A stretch of DNA of 64,000 bases, taken from NCBI GenBank assembly GCA_965226235.1, contig OZ245335.1, positions 744,001 through 808,000 of the forward strand, written 5' to 3'. Positions 59,946 to 64,000 of this stretch are shown here, piece after piece. This stretch comes from CAYFZO01 sp965226235 (GTDB taxonomy: Bacteria; Pseudomonadota; Gammaproteobacteria; Poriferisulfidales; Oxydemutatoraceae). The position numbers and the translations under genes are program-made. How positions within the stretch are numbered: the first letter of the stretch is position 1; each line of letters opens with the position of its first letter. Below the pieces are notes generated by a model. The model saw nothing but the letters and a program-made list of their open reading frames with translations, made no database searches and was not told the DNA's origin.

Positions 59946-60736
59946 TGCCGATTTCGGCCAGTCAAGACACGTTCCTGCATGAACCCGATAACCCGTTCAA
60001 CGCTGTCTTCTGCCGCCGCTTCATTGTACTTGACGCGATGCCCCAGATAAATTGTGTCCAGGCCCGGAACGTCATAGCTGTGATAAGCACCCGGGTACAC
60101 CACCAACTCGTAATTGTGTCCGGCACGATCGAGAATCTCCATTGCGCGACAGCGCGAAGCCGGGGTCCAGTCGTCCTCTTCACCGATCAGCACCAGCAAA
60201 TCCGAATTCAGCGTTGGTATCGCATCGAAGCAATAGGGATAAAAGGCGACAACACCCTGCAGATGAGAAAAAATCGATTTGGCGTTGAGTTGCGTCAACA
60301 AAGACGAAGTGCCGCCATGCGACATGCCGGTGAGGAAAATACCGTGTGGATCGAATTGCCCGTTTTTCAGCCCCCAGCGAATGGCCCGTGCGACATCCAT
60401 GCTCCGCACCATGGGAGGCACCCGAAACAAATCGTCGCAAATGCCAGCGACGCCGCGGAGGCTAAAGCTGTCAAGCTGAAGCACCGCAAACCCGGCTTTG
60501 TTGTATTCCGGAAACCACAACTCGTCGCGTGCCGGCATGATCCCGTCGCAACCGTGAAGGTCGATCACCAACGGATAGGGCGGAGAACGGCTCGGGAGAT
60601 AAAGACGGCCGAGTGCCTGGGAAGAAATCCGGACGACTGTGGCAACATCAGTAGACTCAGGAACCGAAACGCCGCCACATGCTCCCAAACATGCAAGCAA
60701 GGGTACCAGCCATAGCGACTGTAAGCGAGACGTCAT
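59942..60736 (-). CDS. Dienelactone-hydrolase-like lipoprotein
   Basis: A 264-residue alpha/beta-hydrolase exported as lipoprotein: MTSRLQSLWLVPLLACLGACGG with lipobox LGAC, then YPLVIDLHGCDGI (oxyanion HG), the elbow GMSHGGTSSL with nucleophile Ser, VLIGEEDDWTPASRC (acid) and YPGAYHSYDV (His). This is the dienelactone hydrolase plan seen in carboxymethylenebutenolidases and esterases; the substrate is unknown. ATG 60736 gives a better signal than 60745. It ends in the moaA start (ATGA). Confidence 0.85.
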   Translation of the reverse strand: MTSRLQSLWLVPLLACLGACGGVSVPESTDVATVVRISSQALGRLYLPSRSPPYPLVIDLHGCDGIMPARDELWFPEYNKAGFAVLQLDSFSLRGVAGICDDLFRVPPMVRSMDVARAIRWGLKNGQFDPHGIFLTGMSHGGTSSLLTQLNAKSIFSHLQGVVAFYPYCFDAIPTLNSDLLVLIGEEDDWTPASRCRAMEILDRAGHNYELVVYPGAYHSYDVPGLDTIYLGHRVKYNEAAAEDSVERVIGFMQERVLTGRNRQ

Positions 60737-60783
60737 ATGGAACACGGCTGGATACAGGAACAGGGTAAACCGGGTACATTCTG

Positions 60784-60802
60784 CATATACTCGGAGTATA
60801 TG
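60784..60802. promoter_or_regulatory. Perfect 19-bp palindrome between divergent genes
   Basis: CATATACTCGGAGTATATG at 60784-60802 is two exact 9-bp arms (CATATACTC and GAGTATATG) around one G. It lies in the 111-bp gap between the esterase-like lipoprotein gene and the J-domain gene, 45 bp before the latter, a position fitting an operator for a dimeric regulator. Confidence 0.6.
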
Positions 60803-60847
60803 ATGTTATTGTACCTGGGGTTTAGCGGAAACGGAGATTAAGAGATC

Positions 60848-61546
60848 GTGGGGGCGTTGCTGGTTGTAGCCGCCGTCGTGGCACTGATCGTGCTGCTGTA
60901 CGCGCGGGGCAGAAAACCAGGCAAAAACCGTTTCAGGCCCATCCTCTATATTGCCATCGGGGCGGTCGTACTGCTGGCGGCCACCGGCAGGTTGCACTGG
61001 CTGGCAGCGATTGGCGCGGCACTGCTTGGCGCGATACCGATCATTGCCAACAAACTGTTCCTGCTGATGCGTTTCCTGCCGTTGATCGGCGGTTTTATCA
61101 GCCGTGCCAGTTATGGCAAACCCGGCAATGGACTCTTTGAAACGGCTTGGCTGCGCCTTGAAATCAATCCGACGATGGGCATGGTAGACGGAGAGGTACT
61201 GCAAGGAGAATTTAAACAAAGACGCTTGTCGTCAATGAGTGTCGGCGAACTGGAAAAGCTGCGCGACATCCTGCGCGGGCAGGACACGAAAAGCGCAATG
61301 CTGCTACAGAGTTATCTGGCGGTCAGAACCCGCGCTCGTAAAAGCGAAAACGAAAGGCCGGACACCGGTCCCATGACGCGGGAAGAAGCTCTGAAAATCC
61401 TCGGCCTGAAAGAAGACGCGACCCGCGAGGAGATGATCCTTGCCTACAAGCGCTTGATGCAAAAAATCCATCCCGACCGTGGCGGCTCCGCGTACCTGGC
61501 AGCAAAAATCAACCAGGCAAAAGAATTACTCGCCGGGAAAAAATAA
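60848..61546 (+). CDS. Membrane-anchored J-domain protein
   Basis: A 232-residue protein from GTG 60848. Two N-terminal hydrophobic helices (LLVVAAVVALIVLLYAR and ILYIAIGAVVLLAATG, then WLAAIGAALLGAIPIIANKLFLLM) anchor it, and a C-terminal J domain carries MTREEALKILGLKEDATREEMILAYKRLMQKIHPDRGGS with HPD. There is no Gly/Phe region or zinc finger, so it is a type III J-protein. It resembles short DnaJ-like proteins of gammaproteobacteria of unknown client. The VWA gene starts right after it, which suggests joint action with DnaK on that protein or its target. Confidence 0.85.
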   Translation: MGALLVVAAVVALIVLLYARGRKPGKNRFRPILYIAIGAVVLLAATGRLHWLAAIGAALLGAIPIIANKLFLLMRFLPLIGGFISRASYGKPGNGLFETAWLRLEINPTMGMVDGEVLQGEFKQRRLSSMSVGELEKLRDILRGQDTKSAMLLQSYLAVRTRARKSENERPDTGPMTREEALKILGLKEDATREEMILAYKRLMQKIHPDRGGSAYLAAKINQAKELLAGKK

Positions 61547-61575
61547 CCCGCTGGATGCACCCGGCGGCCACAATA

Positions 61576-63789
61576 ATGAAAAAACCGTCAAAAATCTCCG
61601 CGCTGCTCCATCGTTTGGGGCGTTTGCAGCACGTGCCCCTGCCCGAGGAAGAAAAACGCAGGCTCCGTACCAAGGCAAGCGCCCGGTACGGCGGTATGGG
61701 GGAACGGGAACTGCAGTTGCGCATGGAGTTGATCCTGGAAAATTCCATTTCCGACCAAAGCTACCATACCCTCGATACGGCGAAGCAACTAAGCAAGTTC
61801 AGCCTGTCCGCACAGGAACGCTTCTGCAAGGCGGCCGAACGGCTGGCGATGCGTAGCCGCAAGCTCGCGTACCACTTTTTCATCGACGGCGTGCCGGCGA
61901 TTACCGCCATGACCGATGCCCGATGGAATCAATGGCTGCAAAACATCGAGGCTACGCTGCGTGAAGAGGGAGAAGACGCCGCGATTCGATACCTGCGAAA
62001 GCTGGACGATTACTTGCGGGCTGACACGTTACCGCAACACGCGATGAAATTTGAGGACGCCGCGCCGATCATAGAACACCTCATCACCGCACTGGGTACA
62101 CGGCAACTGAAGGTCTCCAAGGGGAACGAAACATTCACCGATACGGAGCAGATTTTCCTTCCCGAAAGCTGCTCGCTTTTTGCCAACAGGCAAAAGAATT
62201 TTGGTTTTTACAAGAGCGTCGCCGTGTTTTTATGGGCACAAACGCGCTTCGGTACCTGGCAAATCGACATGGCGCAACTGCTGTATGACCTTCCCGACCG
62301 TGACAAATCGCTACGCCTGTTTCAGACACTGGAGAATGTGCGGCTCGACGCCTGCATCGCAAGAGAGTTGCCAGGCATTGGACGTACGCTCAACGAGTTG
62401 GGGAACCAGGCTCGGATGCTGCCTGACGACAAGGAGTGGCAGGCGGTGGCGCACAGGCTGGGACGACCCGGTGCCACCGCTCGCCACAGCCTGGAAATGG
62501 TTGAACGCCTGTATCGAAAACCGCTACCCAGAGCAACAATTTATCAAGGTGTTTTCAAACCGGCACAGGTGATACGCGCTATCAAACAACGCATTGCTGC
62601 AGAACGCACCGAATTGCAGGAAGAATTATCCGCCGTCGTCAGGAAAGCCGGAATCAACCGGGATCCGGACTCCCTGGTGTTGGAAAGAAAGCATGGAAAA
62701 ACCGGCATGTATCAGCTCCGCTTCAGTGACGACGGAGAAGAACTTGAAACCACGCCTGAAGTCCGGAAGCTTTGGGGATCGATCAGCCAGGACATCGGTG
62801 CAATACCCGAGGACTATTTGCGGATGGAAAAAGGCACTGGGTCGAAGGATTCGCAACACACGGAAATACCACAAGAGCAAAGCTGCAAAACCCTGCTGCC
62901 GGAATGGGACCACTCGATTCAACGCTACCGCCAGAACTGGTGCCAGGTGTTTTTACGGGAAATGCCGGGCAAAACTCCCGATTTCGCCAACACAACGCTG
63001 CAACAACACCCAGGTCTGGTCAAACAACTGCGTCGACAGTTCGAAGCTCTGCGCAACGAAGATACCATCTGGCGCCGTGCGCCTTACGGTGACGATATTG
63101 ATATCGACGCGGCAGTTTTGGCTTTCATCGATACCCGGCGGCTGGAGGAACCCGATCCGGGTGTTTACATAAAACGTAAAAAAACCGGCCGCAACATCGC
63201 GGCGGCTTTCGTCATCGACATGAGCGCATCCACTAAAGGCTGGGTCAACCAAACCGAAAAAAAAGCACTGGTCTTGCTGTGCGAGTCTCTTGAAAAGATC
63301 GGCGACCGCTATGCGATATACGGCTTTTCGGGGAATTCCCGCAACCGCTGCGACATATTCGGAATCAAATCATTCGAAGAGAAATACGGTGATGAAATCA
63401 AAAGCAGAATCGGAGAAATCAAGCCGCGAGACTATACCCGCATGGGCGCCGCGATTCGCTTCGTGTGCAACGAACTGAGCTGCGTCGAGGCAAAAACCCG
63501 GGTCATGATCGCCATCTCCGACGGCCGTCCGGACGATGCCGATGGCTACCGGGGACGCTACGGCATCGAAGATACACGCCGCGCCCTGCTCGAAGCGAAT
63601 TTCGAAGATACACGCCGCGCCCTGCTCGAAGCGAATTTCAAAGGTGTGCACTCCTACTGCATTACCATAGACACCGAAGCACTGGACTATCTGCCGTACA
63701 TGTACGGACGGTCAAATTTTTCGATCGTGGACCGTATTGAAAAATTACCTTCCCGGATGCCCGACATATACCGACGCATCACAACCTGA
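61576..63789 (+). CDS. NorD/CbbO-like protein with C-terminal VWA domain
   Basis: A large protein (737 residues from ATG 61576, 744 from ATG 61555). The C-terminal part from about residue 545 is a von Willebrand A domain with MIDAS residues: DMSAS near 555 (numbered from 61555), the Thr in RDYTRMGAAIR, and the Asp in ISDGRPDD. The long N-terminal part is helical and charged. NorD and CbbO work with MoxR-type ATPases (NorQ, CbbQ) to activate nitric oxide reductase or Rubisco; no MoxR is visible, and the target is not known. An exact duplication EDTRRALLEANF at 672-683 and 684-695 lies in the domain. J-domain gene 29 bp upstream. Confidence 0.85.
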   Translation: MKKPSKISALLHRLGRLQHVPLPEEEKRRLRTKASARYGGMGERELQLRMELILENSISDQSYHTLDTAKQLSKFSLSAQERFCKAAERLAMRSRKLAYHFFIDGVPAITAMTDARWNQWLQNIEATLREEGEDAAIRYLRKLDDYLRADTLPQHAMKFEDAAPIIEHLITALGTRQLKVSKGNETFTDTEQIFLPESCSLFANRQKNFGFYKSVAVFLWAQTRFGTWQIDMAQLLYDLPDRDKSLRLFQTLENVRLDACIARELPGIGRTLNELGNQARMLPDDKEWQAVAHRLGRPGATARHSLEMVERLYRKPLPRATIYQGVFKPAQVIRAIKQRIAAERTELQEELSAVVRKAGINRDPDSLVLERKHGKTGMYQLRFSDDGEELETTPEVRKLWGSISQDIGAIPEDYLRMEKGTGSKDSQHTEIPQEQSCKTLLPEWDHSIQRYRQNWCQVFLREMPGKTPDFANTTLQQHPGLVKQLRRQFEALRNEDTIWRRAPYGDDIDIDAAVLAFIDTRRLEEPDPGVYIKRKKTGRNIAAAFVIDMSASTKGWVNQTEKKALVLLCESLEKIGDRYAIYGFSGNSRNRCDIFGIKSFEEKYGDEIKSRIGEIKPRDYTRMGAAIRFVCNELSCVEAKTRVMIAISDGRPDDADGYRGRYGIEDTRRALLEANFEDTRRALLEANFKGVHSYCITIDTEALDYLPYMYGRSNFSIVDRIEKLPSRMPDIYRRITT
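63568..63639. repeat. Exact 36-bp tandem duplication in the VWA gene
   Basis: The units 63568-63603 and 63604-63639 are identical, each encoding EDTRRALLEANF. The usual family sequence has one copy here, before the conserved CITID strand. The frame is kept. Confidence 0.95.
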
Positions 63790-63849
63790 TCGCTCGCATC
63801 CACTGGCGAAGCCACGGCGCTCGCGGGCCATCGACCCACCGCAGACCGA

Positions 63850-64000
63850 TCACAGGCTGCCATAAATGTGGAAACCACCCACGTAAGTGCCAATCGCGGA
63901 GCCTACGCTGGTGAACAGGAATACCAGCAAGGTGCGCGCTACGCGATTACGCCACCACCCCGACCAACTGGTTGTGGCCTGCCGAAGATTCCTGAAGTCG
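63850..64000 (-). CDS. C-terminal end of a probable TraB/PrgY-family membrane protein
   Basis: The minus-strand frame running in from the right edge ends TGA at 63850 and reads WRNRVARTLLVFLFTSVGSA, then IGTYVGGFHIYGSL. A basic loop followed by a hydrophobic helix with SxGSxIGT and a short tail matches the C-terminus of TraB-domain (PrgY) proteins. Only 49 residues are in the window, so the family call is provisional. It converges on the VWA gene. Confidence 0.5.
   Translation of the reverse strand, partial: DFRNLRQATTSWSGWWRNRVARTLLVFLFTSVGSAIGTYVGGFHIYGSL

Noticed and set aside
58956..60050. A 364-codon open frame on the plus strand
   Set aside because: Antisense to moaA, which is complete with all cluster cysteines.

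Overview
The window reads as chromosomal DNA of a free-living or facultatively associated Gammaproteobacterium with moderately high GC. The evidence is the gene order. The blocks hrcA-grpE-dnaK-dnaJ-dapB-dnaX-recR, bamE/rnfH/ratA/smpB, asd-truA-trpF-trpB-trpA-accD-folC-SPOR-cvpA-purF, leuCDB, surE-pcm and alaC-hom-thrC are typical of the Chromatiales/Pseudomonadales-like part of the class. Genus cannot be decided from the sequence alone. Coding density is high, most adjacent genes overlap by ATGA or TGATG, and no rRNA, CRISPR array, prophage or origin was seen.

Layout. 1-9.1 kb: end of a PfkB-type kinase gene, rubredoxin, thiD-thiE, then on the minus strand degP-lepA-exported RNase Z-like hydrolase-folP, and divergent nadB. 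9.2-13.3 kb: pntA-pntB, orn and a small c-type cytochrome. 13.4-21.7 kb: heat-shock and replication block with a clear sigma-32 type promoter before dnaK. 21.9-27.9 kb: nadK, recN, bamE, then rnfH, ratA and an SNF-family sodium symporter that separates ratA from smpB. 27.9-29.9 kb: a poorly coding stretch with a 41-residue lipoprotein, then tRNA-His, tRNA-Arg and tRNA-Pro; a sulfotransferase gene on the other strand sits between the Arg and His tRNAs. 30.0-33.3 kb: cyclophilin, lpxH, glycerate kinase, L,D-transpeptidase. 33.4-46.0 kb: one long minus-strand run from leuC to purF.

46.2-49.2 kb is the accessory region: a MetX-like hydrolase, IS3-family remnants in opposite orientations, an AT-rich DEDDh exonuclease-BRCT gene of foreign composition, and two copies of a 48-bp palindromic repeat. 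49.2-55.0 kb: thrC, hom, alaC, a DedA-like membrane protein, pcm, surE. 55.1-59.9 kb: Smr-domain protein and molybdopterin genes (moeA, moaE, moaB, moaA; moaC, moaD absent) with a YceI protein. 59.9-64 kb: an esterase-like lipoprotein, then across a perfect 19-bp palindrome a membrane J-domain protein and a NorD/CbbO-like VWA protein carrying an exact 36-bp in-frame tandem duplication, and the end of a probable TraB-family gene.

Metabolically the genes cover thiamin, folate, NAD(P), leucine, tryptophan, threonine, lysine, purine and molybdenum-cofactor synthesis, lipid A, outer-membrane assembly and protein quality control. The strongest candidates for something new are the J-protein/VWA pair without a visible MoxR ATPase, the sulfotransferase inserted in the tRNA cluster beside a duplicated tRNA 3' end, and the exonuclease-BRCT island.
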